Source: Hirudinaria manillensis (Eukaryota; Annelida; Clitellata; Hirudinida; Hirudinidae). Taken from it: a stretch of 64,000 nucleotides of DNA. Made by a program: the position numbers and the translations under genes. How positions within the stretch are numbered: the stretch's first letter is position 1; each line of letters begins with the position of its first letter. Shown in pieces: positions 44,801-60,222 of this stretch. A model generated the notes under the pieces. It was given only the letters and a program-made list of their open reading frames with translations, had not been told where the DNA came from and ran no database searches. Where the stretch lies: contig CM067529.1 in the NCBI GenBank assembly GCA_034509925.1, positions 7,727,501 to 7,791,500 of the forward strand, read 5' to 3'.

Positions 44801-47538
44801 TAACCAGATCGTTCCGCCTCCGACCTCAGAAAAGTCGCAAAACACGCCCTAGTGACTGCGCGTCGCTTTCAGACGTCTTCGGCAGGGGGCAGCCGGAGTT
44901 GAACCGGCGACCTCTCGATCTGCAGTCGAATGCTCTGCCACTGAGCTATACCCCCGACGATTCGCCACTTATTTTACACTTTCCATTTCCGTGCTTCAAC
45001 GGCGGCAGTCGAGTTCGTCGATAGCACGCATTCGAGGCCACTTTCGTCGTTTCACAGAGGTCTAACTCAAGGCAGCCTCATTCCGTTCTACTTCTTAACC
45101 AGATCGTTCCGCCTCCGACCTCAGAAAAGTCGCAAAACACGCCCTAGTGACTGCGCGTCGCTTTCAGACGTCTTCGGCAGGGGGCAGCCGGAGTTGAACC
45201 GGCGACCTCTCGATCTGCAGTCGAATGCTCTGCCACTGAGCTATACCCCCGACGATTCGCCACTTATTTTACACTTTCCATTTCCGTGCTTCAACGGCGG
45301 CAGTCGAGTTCGTCGATAGCACGCATTCGAGGCCACTTTCGTCGTTTCACAGAGGTCTAACTCAAGGCAGCCTCATTCCGTTCTACTTCTTAACCAGATC
45401 GTTCCGCCTCCGACCTCAGAAAAGTCGCAAAACACGCCCTAGTGACTGCGCGTCGCTTTCAGACGTCTTCGGCAGGGGGCAGCCGGAGTTGAACCGGCGA
45501 CCTCTCGATCTGCAGTCGAATGCTCTGCCACTGAGCTATACCCCCGACGATTCGCCACTTATTTTACACTTTCCATTTCCGTGCTTCAACGGCGGCAGTC
45601 GAGTTCGTCGATAGCACGCATTCGAGGCCACTTTCGTCGTTTCACAGAGGTCTAACTCAAGGCAGCCTCATTCCGTTCTACTTCTTAACCAGATCGTTCC
45701 GCCTCCGACCTCAGAAAAGTCGCAAAACACGCCCTAGTGACTGCGCGTCGCTTTCAGACGTCTTCGGCAGGGGGCAGCCGGAGTTGAACCGGCGACCTCT
45801 CGATCTGCAGTCGAATGCTCTGCCACTGAGCTATACCCCCGACGATTCGCCACTTATTTTACACTTTCCATTTCCGTGCTTCAACGGCGGCAGTCGAGTT
45901 CGTCGATAGCACGCATTCGAGGCCACTTTCGTCGTTTCACAGAGGTCTAACTCAAGGCAGCCTCATTCCGTTCTACTTCTTAACCAGATCGTTCCGCCTC
46001 CGACCTCAGAAAAGTCGCAAAACACGCCCTAGTGACTGCGCGTCGCTTTCAGACGTCTTCGGCAGGGGGCAGCCGGAGTTGAACCGGCGACCTCTCGATC
46101 TGCAGTCGAATGCTCTGCCACTGAGCTATACCCCCGACGATTCGCCACTTATTTTACACTTTCCATTTCCGTGCTTCAACGGCGGCAGTCGAGTTCGTCG
46201 ATAGCACGCATTCGAGGCCACTTTCGTCGTTTCACAGAGGTCTAACTCAAGGCAGCCTCATTCCGTTCTACTTCTTAACCAGATCGTTCCGCCTCCGACC
46301 TCAGAAAAGTCGCAAAACACGCCCTAGTGACTGCGCGTCGCTTTCAGACGTCTTCGGCAGGGGGCAGCCGGAGTTGAACCGGCGACCTCTCGATCTGCAG
46401 TCGAATGCTCTGCCACTGAGCTATACCCCCGACGATTCGCCACTTATTTTACACTTTCCATTTCCGTGCTTCAACGGCTGCAGTCGAGTTCGTCGATAGC
46501 ACGCATTCGAGGCCACTTTCGTCGTTTCACAGAGGTCTAACTCAAGGCAGCCTCATTCCGTTCTACTTCTTAACCAGATCGTTCCGCCTCCGACCTCAGA
46601 AAAGTCGCAAAACACGCCCTAGTGACTGCGCGTCGCTTTCAGACGTCTTCGGCAGGGGGCAGCCGGAGTTGAACCGGCGACCTCTCGATCTGCAGTCGAA
46701 TGCTCTGCCACTGAGCTATACCCCCGACGATTCGCCACTTATTTTACACTTTCCATTTCCGTGCTTCAACGGCGGCAGTCGAGTTCGTCGATAGCACGCA
46801 TTCGAGGCCACTTTCGTCGTTTCACAGAGGTCTAACTCAAGGCAGCCTCATTCCGTTCTACTTCTTAACCAGATCGTTCCGCCTCCGACCTCAGAAAAGT
46901 CGCAAAACACGCCCTAGTGACTGCGCGTCGCTTTCAGACGTCTTCGGCAGGGGGCAGCCGGAGTTGAACCGGCGACCTCTCGATCTGCAGTCGAATGCTC
47001 TGCCACTGAGCTATACCCCCGACGATTCGCCACTTATTTTACACTTTCCATTTCCGTGCTTCAACGGCGGCAGTCGAGTTCGTCGATAGCACGCATTCGA
47101 GGCCACTTTCGTCGTTTCACAGAGGTCTAACTCAAGGCAGCCTCATTCCGTTCTACTTCTTAACCAGATCGTTCCGCCTCCGACCTCAGAAAAGTCGCAA
47201 AACACGCCCTAGTGACTGCGCGTCGCTTTCAGACGTCTTCGGCAGGGGGCAGCCGGAGTTGAACCGGCGACCTCTCGATCTGCAGTCGAATGCTCTGCCA
47301 CTGAGCTATACCCCCGACGATTCGCCACTTATTTTACACTTTCCATTTCCGTGCTTCAACGGCGGCAGTCGAGTTCGTCGATAGCACGCATTCGAGGCCA
47401 CTTTCGTCGTTTCACAGAGGTCTAACTCAAGGCAGCCTCATTCCGTTCTACTTCTTAACCAGATCGTTCCGCCTCCGACCTCAGAAAAGTCGCAAAACAC
47501 GCCCTAGTGACTGCGCGTCGCTTTCAGACGTCTTCGGC

Positions 47539-47609
47539 AGGGGGCAGCCGGAGTTGAACCGGCGACCTCTCGATCTGCAGTCGAATGCTCTGCCACTGAG
47601 CTATACCCC
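47539..47609 (-). tRNA. tRNA-Cys(GCA), copy 84, one G deleted
   Basis: 71 nt. The 5' G run has four instead of five, which shortens the 5' side of the acceptor stem. The same change is present in copy 127. Confidence 0.85.
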
Positions 47610-50600
47610 GACGATTCGCCACTTATTTTACACTTTCCATTTCCGTGCTTCAACGGCGGCAGTCGAGTTCGTCGATAGCACGCATTCGAGGCCACTTTCG
47701 TCGTTTCACAGAGGTCTAACTCAAGGCAGCCTCATTCCGTTCTACTTCTTAACCAGATCGTTCCGCCTCCGACCTCAGAAAAGTCGCAAAACACGCCCTA
47801 GTGACTGCGCGTCGCTTTCAGACGTCTTCGGCAGGGGGCAGCCGGAGTTGAACCGGCGACCTCTCGATCTGCAGTCGAATGCTCTGCCACTGAGCTATAC
47901 CCCCGACGATTCGCCACTTATTTTACACTTTCCATTTCCGTGCTTCAACGGCGGCAGTCGAGTTCGTCGATAGCACGCATTCGAGGCCACTTTCGTCGTT
48001 TCACAGAGGTCTAACTCAAGGCAGCCTCATTCCGTTCTACTTCTTAACCAGATCGTTCCGCCTCCGACCTCAGAAAAGTCGCAAAACACGCCCTAGTGAC
48101 TGCGCGTCGCTTTCAGACGTCTTCGGCAGGGGGCAGCCGGAGTTGAACCGGCGACCTCTCGATCTGCAGTCGAATGCTCTGCCACTGAGCTATACCCCCG
48201 ACGATTCGCCACTTATTTTACACTTTCCATTTCCGTGCTTCAACGGCTGCAGTCGAGTTCGTCGATAGCACGCATTCGAGGCCACTTTCGTCGTTTCACA
48301 GAGGTCTAACTCAAGGCAGCCTCATTCCGTTCTACTTCTTAACCAGATCGTTCCGCCTCCGACCTCAGAAAAGTCGCAAAACACGCCCTAGTGACTGCGC
48401 GTCGCTTTCAGACGTCTTCGGCAGGGGGCAGCCGGAGTTGAACCGGCGACCTCTCGATCTGCAGTCGAATGCTCTGCCACTGAGCTATACCCCCGACGAT
48501 TCGCCACTTATTTTACACTTTCCATTTCCGTGCTTCAACGGCGGCAGTCGAGTTCGTCGATAGCACGCATTCGAGGCCACTTTCGTCGTTTCACAGAGGT
48601 CTAACTCAAGGCAGCCTCATTCCGTTCTACTTCTTAACCAGATCGTTCCGCCTCCGACCTCAGAAAAGTCGCAAAACACGCCCTAGTGACTGCGCGTCGC
48701 TTTCAGACGTCTTCGGCAGGGGGCAGCCGGAGTTGAACCGGCGACCTCTCGATCTGCAGTCGAATGCTCTGCCACTGAGCTATACCCCCGACGATTCGCC
48801 ACTTATTTTACACTTTCCATTTCCGTGCTTCAACGGCGGCAGTCGAGTTCGTCGATAGCACGCATTCGAGGCCACTTTCGTCGTTTCACAGAGGTCTAAC
48901 TCAAGGCAGCCTCATTCCGTTCTACTTCTTAACCAGATCGTTCCGCCTCCGACCTCAGAAAAGTCGCAAAACACGCCCTAGTGACTGCGCGTCGCTTTCA
49001 GACGTCTTCGGCAGGGGGCAGCCGGAGTTGAACCGGCGACCTCTCGATCTGCAGTCGAATGCTCTGCCACTGAGCTATACCCCCGACGATTCGCCACTTA
49101 TTTTACACTTTCCATTTCCGTGCTTCAACGGCGGCAGTCGAGTTCGTCGATAGCACGCATTCGAGGCCACTTTCGTCGTTTCACAGAGGTCTAACTCAAG
49201 GCAGCCTCATTCCGTTCTACTTCTTAACCAGATCGTTCCGCCTCCGACCTCAGAAAAGTCGCAAAACACGCCCTAGTGACTGCGCGTCGCTTTCAGACGT
49301 CTTCGGCAGGGGGCAGCCGGAGTTGAACCGGCGACCTCTCGATCTGCAGTCGAATGCTCTGCCACTGAGCTATACCCCCGACGATTCGCCACTTATTTTA
49401 CACTTTCCATTTCCGTGCTTCAACGGCGGCAGTCGAGTTCGTCGATAGCACGCATTCGAGGCCACTTTCGTCGTTTCACAGAGGTCTAACTCAAGGCAGC
49501 CTCATTCCGTTCTACTTCTTAACCAGATCGTTCCGCCTCCGACCTCAGAAAAGTCGCAAAACACGCCCTAGTGACTGCGCGTCGCTTTCAGACGTCTTCG
49601 GCAGGGGGCAGCCGGAGTTGAACCGGCGACCTCTCGATCTGCAGTCGAATGCTCTGCCACTGAGCTATACCCCCGACGATTCGCCACTTATTTTACACTT
49701 TCCATTTCCGTGCTTCAACGGCGGCAGTCGAGTTCGTCGATAGCACGCATTCGAGGCCACTTTCGTCGTTTCACAGAGGTCTAACTCAAGGCAGCCTCAT
49801 TCCGTTCTACTTCTTAACCAGATCGTTCCGCCTCCGACCTCAGAAAAGTCGCAAAACACGCCCTAGTGACTGCGCGTCGCTTTCAGACGTCTTCGGCAGG
49901 GGGCAGCCGGAGTTGAACCGGCGACCTCTCGATCTGCAGTCGAATGCTCTGCCACTGAGCTATACCCCCGACGATTCGCCACTTATTTTACACTTTCCAT
50001 TTCCGTGCTTCAACGGCGGCAGTCGAGTTCGTCGATAGCACGCATTCGAGGCCACTTTCGTCGTTTCACAGAGGTCTAACTCAAGGCAGCCTCATTCCGT
50101 TCTACTTCTTAACCAGATCGTTCCGCCTCCGACCTCAGAAAAGTCGCAAAACACGCCCTAGTGACTGCGCGTCGCTTTCAGACGTCTTCGGCAGGGGGCA
50201 GCCGGAGTTGAACCGGCGACCTCTCGATCTGCAGTCGAATGCTCTGCCACTGAGCTATACCCCCGACGATTCGCCACTTATTTTACACTTTCCATTTCCG
50301 TGCTTCAACGGCGGCAGTCGAGTTCGTCGATAGCACGCATTCGAGGCCACTTTCGTCGTTTCACAGAGGTCTAACTCAAGGCAGCCTCATTCCGTTCTAC
50401 TTCTTAACCAGATCGTTCCGCCTCCGACCTCAGAAAAGTCGCAAAACACGCCCTAGTGACTGCGCGTCGCTTTCAGACGTCTTCGGCAGGGGGCAGCCGG
50501 AGTTGAACCGGCGACCTCTCGATCTGCAGTCGAATGCTCTGCCACTGAGCTATACCCCCGACGATTCGCCACTTATTTTACACTTTCCATTTCCGTGCTT

Positions 50601-53600
50601 CAACGGCGGCAGTCGAGTTCGTCGATAGCACGCATTCGAGGCCACTTTCGTCGTTTCACAGAGGTCTAACTCAAGGCAGCCTCATTCCGTTCTACTTCTT
50701 AACCAGATCGTTCCGCCTCCGACCTCAGAAAAGTCGCAAAACACGCCCTAGTGACTGCGCGTCGCTTTCAGACGTCTTCGGCAGGGGGCAGCCGGAGTTG
50801 AACCGGCGACCTCTCGATCTGCAGTCGAATGCTCTGCCACTGAGCTATACCCCCGACGATTCGCCACTTATTTTACACTTTCCATTTCCGTGCTTCAACG
50901 GCGGCAGTCGAGTTCGTCGATAGCACGCATTCGAGGCCACTTTCGTCGTTTCACAGAGGTCTAACTCAAGGCAGCCTCATTCCGTTCTACTTCTTAACCA
51001 GATCGTTCCGCCTCCGACCTCAGAAAAGTCGCAAAACACGCCCTAGTGACTGCGCGTCGCTTTCAGACGTCTTCGGCAGGGGGCAGCCGGAGTTGAACCG
51101 GCGACCTCTCGATCTGCAGTCGAATGCTCTGCCACTGAGCTATACCCCCGACGATTCGCCACTTATTTTACACTTTCCATTTCCGTGCTTCAACGGCGGC
51201 AGTCGAGTTCGTCGATAGCACGCATTCGAGGCCACTTTCGTCGTTTCACAGAGGTCTAACTCAAGGCAGCCTCATTCCGTTCTACTTCTTAACCAGATCG
51301 TTCCGCCTCCGACCTCAGAAAAGTCGCAAAACACGCCCTAGTGACTGCGCGTCGCTTTCAGACGTCTTCGGCAGGGGGCAGCCGGAGTTGAACCGGCGAC
51401 CTCTCGATCTGCAGTCGAATGCTCTGCCACTGAGCTATACCCCCGACGATTCGCCACTTATTTTACACTTTCCATTTCCGTGCTTCAACGGCGGCAGTCG
51501 AGTTCGTCGATAGCACGCATTCGAGGCCACTTTCGTCGTTTCACAGAGGTCTAACTCAAGGCAGCCTCATTCCGTTCTACTTCTTAACCAGATCGTTCCG
51601 CCTCCGACCTCAGAAAAGTCGCAAAACACGCCCTAGTGACTGCGCGTCGCTTTCAGACGTCTTCGGCAGGGGGCAGCCGGAGTTGAACCGGCGACCTCTC
51701 GATCTGCAGTCGAATGCTCTGCCACTGAGCTATACCCCCGACGATTCGCCACTTATTTTACACTTTCCATTTCCGTGCTTCAACGGCGGCAGTCGAGTTC
51801 GTCGATAGCACGCATTCGAGGCCACTTTCGTCGTTTCACAGAGGTCTAACTCAAGGCAGCCTCATTCCGTTCTACTTCTTAACCAGATCGTTCCGCCTCC
51901 GACCTCAGAAAAGTCGCAAAACACGCCCTAGTGACTGCGCGTCGCTTTCAGACGTCTTCGGCAGGGGGCAGCCGGAGTTGAACCGGCGACCTCTCGATCT
52001 GCAGTCGAATGCTCTGCCACTGAGCTATACCCCCGACGATTCGCCACTTATTTTACACTTTCCATTTCCGTGCTTCAACGGCGGCAGTCGAGTTCGTCGA
52101 TAGCACGCATTCGAGGCCACTTTCGTCGTTTCACAGAGGTCTAACTCAAGGCAGCCTCATTCCGTTCTACTTCTTAACCAGATCGTTCCGCCTCCGACCT
52201 CAGAAAAGTCGCAAAACACGCCCTAGTGACTGCGCGTCGCTTTCAGACGTCTTCGGCAGGGGGCAGCCGGAGTTGAACCGGCGACCTCTCGATCTGCAGT
52301 CGAATGCTCTGCCACTGAGCTATACCCCCGACGATTCGCCACTTATTTTACACTTTCCATTTCCGTGCTTCAACGGCGGCAGTCGAGTTCGTCGATAGCA
52401 CGCATTCGAGGCCACTTTCGTCGTTTCACAGAGGTCTAACTCAAGGCAGCCTCATTCCGTTCTACTTCTTAACCAGATCGTTCCGCCTCCGACCTCAGAA
52501 AAGTCGCAAAACACGCCCTAGTGACTGCGCGTCGCTTTCAGACGTCTTCGGCAGGGGGCAGCCGGAGTTGAACCGGCGACCTCTCGATCTGCAGTCGAAT
52601 GCTCTGCCACTGAGCTATACCCCCGACGATTCGCCACTTATTTTACACTTTCCATTTCCGTGCTTCAACGGCGGCAGTCGAGTTCGTCGATAGCACGCAT
52701 TCGAGGCCACTTTCGTCGTTTCACAGAGGTCTAACTCAAGGCAGCCTCATTCCGTTCTACTTCTTAACCAGATCGTTCCGCCTCCGACCTCAGAAAAGTC
52801 GCAAAACACGCCCTAGTGACTGCGCGTCGCTTTCAGACGTCTTCGGCAGGGGGCAGCCGGAGTTGAACCGGCGACCTCTCGATCTGCAGTCGAATGCTCT
52901 GCCACTGAGCTATACCCCCGACGATTCGCCACTTATTTTACACTTTCCATTTCCGTGCTTCAACGGCTGCAGTCGAGTTCGTCGATAGCACGCATTCGAG
53001 GCCACTTTCGTCGTTTCACAGAGGTCTAACTCAAGGCAGCCTCATTCCGTTCTACTTCTTAACCAGATCGTTCCGCCTCCGACCTCAGAAAAGTCGCAAA
53101 ACACGCCCTAGTGACTGCGCGTCGCTTTCAGACGTCTTCGGCAGGGGGCAGCCGGAGTTGAACCGGCGACCTCTCGATCTGCAGTCGAATGCTCTGCCAC
53201 TGAGCTATACCCCCGACGATTCGCCACTTATTTTACACTTTCCATTTCCGTGCTTCAACGGCTGCAGTCGAGTTCGTCGATAGCACGCATTCGAGGCCAC
53301 TTTCGTCGTTTCACAGAGGTCTAACTCAAGGCAGCCTCATTCCGTTCTACTTCTTAACCAGATCGTTCCGCCTCCGACCTCAGAAAAGTCGCAAAACACG
53401 CCCTAGTGACTGCGCGTCGCTTTCAGACGTCTTCGGCAGGGGGCAGCCGGAGTTGAACCGGCGACCTCTCGATCTGCAGTCGAATGCTCTGCCACTGAGC
53501 TATACCCCCGACGATTCGCCACTTATTTTACACTTTCCATTTCCGTGCTTCAACGGCTGCAGTCGAGTTCGTCGATAGCACGCATTCGAGGCCACTTTCG

Positions 53601-56600
53601 TCGTTTCACAGAGGTCTAACTCAAGGCAGCCTCATTCCGTTCTACTTCTTAACCAGATCGTTCCGCCTCCGACCTCAGAAAAGTCGCAAAACACGCCCTA
53701 GTGACTGCGCGTCGCTTTCAGACGTCTTCGGCAGGGGGCAGCCGGAGTTGAACCGGCGACCTCTCGATCTGCAGTCGAATGCTCTGCCACTGAGCTATAC
53801 CCCCGACGATTCGCCACTTATTTTACACTTTCCATTTCCGTGCTTCAACGGCGGCAGTCGAGTTCGTCGATAGCACGCATTCGAGGCCACTTTCGTCGTT
53901 TCACAGAGGTCTAACTCAAGGCAGCCTCATTCCGTTCTACTTCTTAACCAGATCGTTCCGCCTCCGACCTCAGAAAAGTCGCAAAACACGCCCTAGTGAC
54001 TGCGCGTCGCTTTCAGACGTCTTCGGCAGGGGGCAGCCGGAGTTGAACCGGCGACCTCTCGATCTGCAGTCGAATGCTCTGCCACTGAGCTATACCCCCG
54101 ACGATTCGCCACTTATTTTACACTTTCCATTTCCGTGCTTCAACGGCGGCAGTCGAGTTCGTCGATAGCACGCATTCGAGGCCACTTTCGTCGTTTCACA
54201 GAGGTCTAACTCAAGGCAGCCTCATTCCGTTCTACTTCTTAACCAGATCGTTCCGCCTCCGACCTCAGAAAAGTCGCAAAACACGCCCTAGTGACTGCGC
54301 GTCGCTTTCAGACGTCTTCGGCAGGGGGCAGCCGGAGTTGAACCGGCGACCTCTCGATCTGCAGTCGAATGCTCTGCCACTGAGCTATACCCCCGACGAT
54401 TCGCCACTTATTTTACACTTTCCATTTCCGTGCTTCAACGGCGGCAGTCGAGTTCGTCGATAGCACGCATTCGAGGCCACTTTCGTCGTTTCACAGAGGT
54501 CTAACTCAAGGCAGCCTCATTCCGTTCTACTTCTTAACCAGATCGTTCCGCCTCCGACCTCAGAAAAGTCGCAAAACACGCCCTAGTGACTGCGCGTCGC
54601 TTTCAGACGTCTTCGGCAGGGGGCAGCCGGAGTTGAACCGGCGACCTCTCGATCTGCAGTCGAATGCTCTGCCACTGAGCTATACCCCCGACGATTCGCC
54701 ACTTATTTTACACTTTCCATTTCCGTGCTTCAACGGCGGCAGTCGAGTTCGTCGATAGCACGCATTCGAGGCCACTTTCGTCGTTTCACAGAGGTCTAAC
54801 TCAAGGCAGCCTCATTCCGTTCTACTTCTTAACCAGATCGTTCCGCCTCCGACCTCAGAAAAGTCGCAAAACACGCCCTAGTGACTGCGCGTCGCTTTCA
54901 GACGTCTTCGGCAGGGGGCAGCCGGAGTTGAACCGGCGACCTCTCGATCTGCAGTCGAATGCTCTGCCACTGAGCTATACCCCCGACGATTCGCCACTTA
55001 TTTTACACTTTCCATTTCCGTGCTTCAACGGCGGCAGTCGAGTTCGTCGATAGCACGCATTCGAGGCCACTTTCGTCGTTTCACAGAGGTCTAACTCAAG
55101 GCAGCCTCATTCCGTTCTACTTCTTAACCAGATCGTTCCGCCTCCGACCTCAGAAAAGTCGCAAAACACGCCCTAGTGACTGCGCGTCGCTTTCAGACGT
55201 CTTCGGCAGGGGGCAGCCGGAGTTGAACCGGCGACCTCTCGATCTGCAGTCGAATGCTCTGCCACTGAGCTATACCCCCGACGATTCGCCACTTATTTTA
55301 CACTTTCCATTTCCGTGCTTCAACGGCGGCAGTCGAGTTCGTCGATAGCACGCATTCGAGGCCACTTTCGTCGTTTCACAGAGGTCTAACTCAAGGCAGC
55401 CTCATTCCGTTCTACTTCTTAACCAGATCGTTCCGCCTCCGACCTCAGAAAAGTCGCAAAACACGCCCTAGTGACTGCGCGTCGCTTTCAGACGTCTTCG
55501 GCAGGGGGCAGCCGGAGTTGAACCGGCGACCTCTCGATCTGCAGTCGAATGCTCTGCCACTGAGCTATACCCCCGACGATTCGCCACTTATTTTACACTT
55601 TCCATTTCCGTGCTTCAACGGCGGCAGTCGAGTTCGTCGATAGCACGCATTCGAGGCCACTTTCGTCGTTTCACAGAGGTCTAACTCAAGGCAGCCTCAT
55701 TCCGTTCTACTTCTTAACCAGATCGTTCCGCCTCCGACCTCAGAAAAGTCGCAAAACACGCCCTAGTGACTGCGCGTCGCTTTCAGACGTCTTCGGCAGG
55801 GGGCAGCCGGAGTTGAACCGGCGACCTCTCGATCTGCAGTCGAATGCTCTGCCACTGAGCTATACCCCCGACGATTCGCCACTTATTTTACACTTTCCAT
55901 TTCCGTGCTTCAACGGCGGCAGTCGAGTTCGTCGATAGCACGCATTCGAGGCCACTTTCGTCGTTTCACAGAGGTCTAACTCAAGGCAGCCTCATTCCGT
56001 TCTACTTCTTAACCAGATCGTTCCGCCTCCGACCTCAGAAAAGTCGCAAAACACGCCCTAGTGACTGCGCGTCGCTTTCAGACGTCTTCGGCAGGGGGCA
56101 GCCGGAGTTGAACCGGCGACCTCTCGATCTGCAGTCGAATGCTCTGCCACTGAGCTATACCCCCGACGATTCGCCACTTATTTTACACTTTCCATTTCCG
56201 TGCTTCAACGGCGGCAGTCGAGTTCGTCGATAGCACGCATTCGAGGCCACTTTCGTCGTTTCACAGAGGTCTAACTCAAGGCAGCCTCATTCCGTTCTAC
56301 TTCTTAACCAGATCGTTCCGCCTCCGACCTCAGAAAAGTCGCAAAACACGCCCTAGTGACTGCGCGTCGCTTTCAGACGTCTTCGGCAGGGGGCAGCCGG
56401 AGTTGAACCGGCGACCTCTCGATCTGCAGTCGAATGCTCTGCCACTGAGCTATACCCCCGACGATTCGCCACTTATTTTACACTTTCCATTTCCGTGCTT
56501 CAACGGCGGCAGTCGAGTTCGTCGATAGCACGCATTCGAGGCCACTTTCGTCGTTTCACAGAGGTCTAACTCAAGGCAGCCTCATTCCGTTCTACTTCTT

Positions 56601-59600
56601 AACCAGATCGTTCCGCCTCCGACCTCAGAAAAGTCGCAAAACACGCCCTAGTGACTGCGCGTCGCTTTCAGACGTCTTCGGCAGGGGGCAGCCGGAGTTG
56701 AACCGGCGACCTCTCGATCTGCAGTCGAATGCTCTGCCACTGAGCTATACCCCCGACGATTCGCCACTTATTTTACACTTTCCATTTCCGTGCTTCAACG
56801 GCGGCAGTCGAGTTCGTCGATAGCACGCATTCGAGGCCACTTTCGTCGTTTCACAGAGGTCTAACTCAAGGCAGCCTCATTCCGTTCTACTTCTTAACCA
56901 GATCGTTCCGCCTCCGACCTCAGAAAAGTCGCAAAACACGCCCTAGTGACTGCGCGTCGCTTTCAGACGTCTTCGGCAGGGGGCAGCCGGAGTTGAACCG
57001 GCGACCTCTCGATCTGCAGTCGAATGCTCTGCCACTGAGCTATACCCCCGACGATTCGCCACTTATTTTACACTTTCCATTTCCGTGCTTCAACGGCGGC
57101 AGTCGAGTTCGTCGATAGCACGCATTCGAGGCCACTTTCGTCGTTTCACAGAGGTCTAACTCAAGGCAGCCTCATTCCGTTCTACTTCTTAACCAGATCG
57201 TTCCGCCTCCGACCTCAGAAAAGTCGCAAAACACGCCCTAGTGACTGCGCGTCGCTTTCAGACGTCTTCGGCAGGGGGCAGCCGGAGTTGAACCGGCGAC
57301 CTCTCGATCTGCAGTCGAATGCTCTGCCACTGAGCTATACCCCCGACGATTCGCCACTTATTTTACACTTTCCATTTCCGTGCTTCAACGGCGGCAGTCG
57401 AGTTCGTCGATAGCACGCATTCGAGGCCACTTTCGTCGTTTCACAGAGGTCTAACTCAAGGCAGCCTCATTCCGTTCTACTTCTTAACCAGATCGTTCCG
57501 CCTCCGACCTCAGAAAAGTCGCAAAACACGCCCTAGTGACTGCGCGTCGCTTTCAGACGTCTTCGGCAGGGGGCAGCCGGAGTTGAACCGGCGACCTCTC
57601 GATCTGCAGTCGAATGCTCTGCCACTGAGCTATACCCCCGACGATTCGCCACTTATTTTACACTTTCCATTTCCGTGCTTCAACGGCGGCAGTCGAGTTC
57701 GTCGATAGCACGCATTCGAGGCCACTTTCGTCGTTTCACAGAGGTCTAACTCAAGGCAGCCTCATTCCGTTCTACTTCTTAACCAGATCGTTCCGCCTCC
57801 GACCTCAGAAAAGTCGCAAAACACGCCCTAGTGACTGCGCGTCGCTTTCAGACGTCTTCGGCAGGGGGCAGCCGGAGTTGAACCGGCGACCTCTCGATCT
57901 GCAGTCGAATGCTCTGCCACTGAGCTATACCCCCGACGATTCGCCACTTATTTTACACTTTCCATTTCCGTGCTTCAACGGCGGCAGTCGAGTTCGTCGA
58001 TAGCACGCATTCGAGGCCACTTTCGTCGTTTCACAGAGGTCTAACTCAAGGCAGCCTCATTCCGTTCTACTTCTTAACCAGATCGTTCCGCCTCCGACCT
58101 CAGAAAAGTCGCAAAACACGCCCTAGTGACTGCGCGTCGCTTTCAGACGTCTTCGGCAGGGGGCAGCCGGAGTTGAACCGGCGACCTCTCGATCTGCAGT
58201 CGAATGCTCTGCCACTGAGCTATACCCCCGACGATTCGCCACTTATTTTACACTTTCCATTTCCGTGCTTCAACGGCGGCAGTCGAGTTCGTCGATAGCA
58301 CGCATTCGAGGCCACTTTCGTCGTTTCACAGAGGTCTAACTCAAGGCAGCCTCATTCCGTTCTACTTCTTAACCAGATCGTTCCGCCTCCGACCTCAGAA
58401 AAGTCGCAAAACACGCCCTAGTGACTGCGCGTCGCTTTCAGACGTCTTCGGCAGGGGGCAGCCGGAGTTGAACCGGCGACCTCTCGATCTGCAGTCGAAT
58501 GCTCTGCCACTGAGCTATACCCCCGACGATTCGCCACTTATTTTACACTTTCCATTTCCGTGCTTCAACGGCGGCAGTCGAGTTCGTCGATAGCACGCAT
58601 TCGAGGCCACTTTCGTCGTTTCACAGAGGTCTAACTCAAGGCAGCCTCATTCCGTTCTACTTCTTAACCAGATCGTTCCGCCTCCGACCTCAGAAAAGTC
58701 GCAAAACACGCCCTAGTGACTGCGCGTCGCTTTCAGACGTCTTCGGCAGGGGGCAGCCGGAGTTGAACCGGCGACCTCTCGATCTGCAGTCGAATGCTCT
58801 GCCACTGAGCTATACCCCCGACGATTCGCCACTTATTTTACACTTTCCATTTCCGTGCTTCAACGGCGGCAGTCGAGTTCGTCGATAGCACGCATTCGAG
58901 GCCACTTTCGTCGTTTCACAGAGGTCTAACTCAAGGCAGCCTCATTCCGTTCTACTTCTTAACCAGATCGTTCCGCCTCCGACCTCAGAAAAGTCGCAAA
59001 ACACGCCCTAGTGACTGCGCGTCGCTTTCAGACGTCTTCGGCAGGGGGCAGCCGGAGTTGAACCGGCGACCTCTCGATCTGCAGTCGAATGCTCTGCCAC
59101 TGAGCTATACCCCCGACGATTCGCCACTTATTTTACACTTTCCATTTCCGTGCTTCAACGGCGGCAGTCGAGTTCGTCGATAGCACGCATTCGAGGCCAC
59201 TTTCGTCGTTTCACAGAGGTCTAACTCAAGGCAGCCTCATTCCGTTCTACTTCTTAACCAGATCGTTCCGCCTCCGACCTCAGAAAAGTCGCAAAACACG
59301 CCCTAGTGACTGCGCGTCGCTTTCAGACGTCTTCGGCAGGGGGCAGCCGGAGTTGAACCGGCGACCTCTCGATCTGCAGTCGAATGCTCTGCCACTGAGC
59401 TATACCCCCGACGATTCGCCACTTATTTTACACTTTCCATTTCCGTGCTTCAACGGCGGCAGTCGAGTTCGTCGATAGCACGCATTCGAGGCCACTTTCG
59501 TCGTTTCACAGAGGTCTAACTCAAGGCAGCCTCATTCCGTTCTACTTCTTAACCAGATCGTTCCGCCTCCGACCTCAGAAAAGTCGCAAAACACGCCCTA

Positions 59601-60222
59601 GTGACTGCGCGTCGCTTTCAGACGTCTTCGGCAGGGGGCAGCCGGAGTTGAACCGGCGACCTCTCGATCTGCAGTCGAATGCTCTGCCACTGAGCTATAC
59701 CCCCGACGATTCGCCACTTATTTTACACTTTCCATTTCCGTGCTTCAACGGCGGCAGTCGAGTTCGTCGATAGCACGCATTCGAGGCCACTTTCGTCGTT
59801 TCACAGAGGTCTAACTCAAGGCAGCCTCATTCCGTTCTACTTCTTAACCAGATCGTTCCGCCTCCGACCTCAGAAAAGTCGCAAAACACGCCCTAGTGAC
59901 TGCGCGTCGCTTTCAGACGTCTTCGGCAGGGGGCAGCCGGAGTTGAACCGGCGACCTCTCGATCTGCAGTCGAATGCTCTGCCACTGAGCTATACCCCCG
60001 ACGATTCGCCACTTATTTTACACTTTCCATTTCCGTGCTTCAACGGCGGCAGTCGAGTTCGTCGATAGCACGCATTCGAGGCCACTTTCGTCGTTTCACA
60101 GAGGTCTAACTCAAGGCAGCCTCATTCCGTTCTACTTCTTAACCAGATCGTTCCGCCTCCGACCTCAGAAAAGTCGCAAAACACGCCCTAGTGACTGCGC
60201 GTCGCTTTCAGACGTCTTCGGC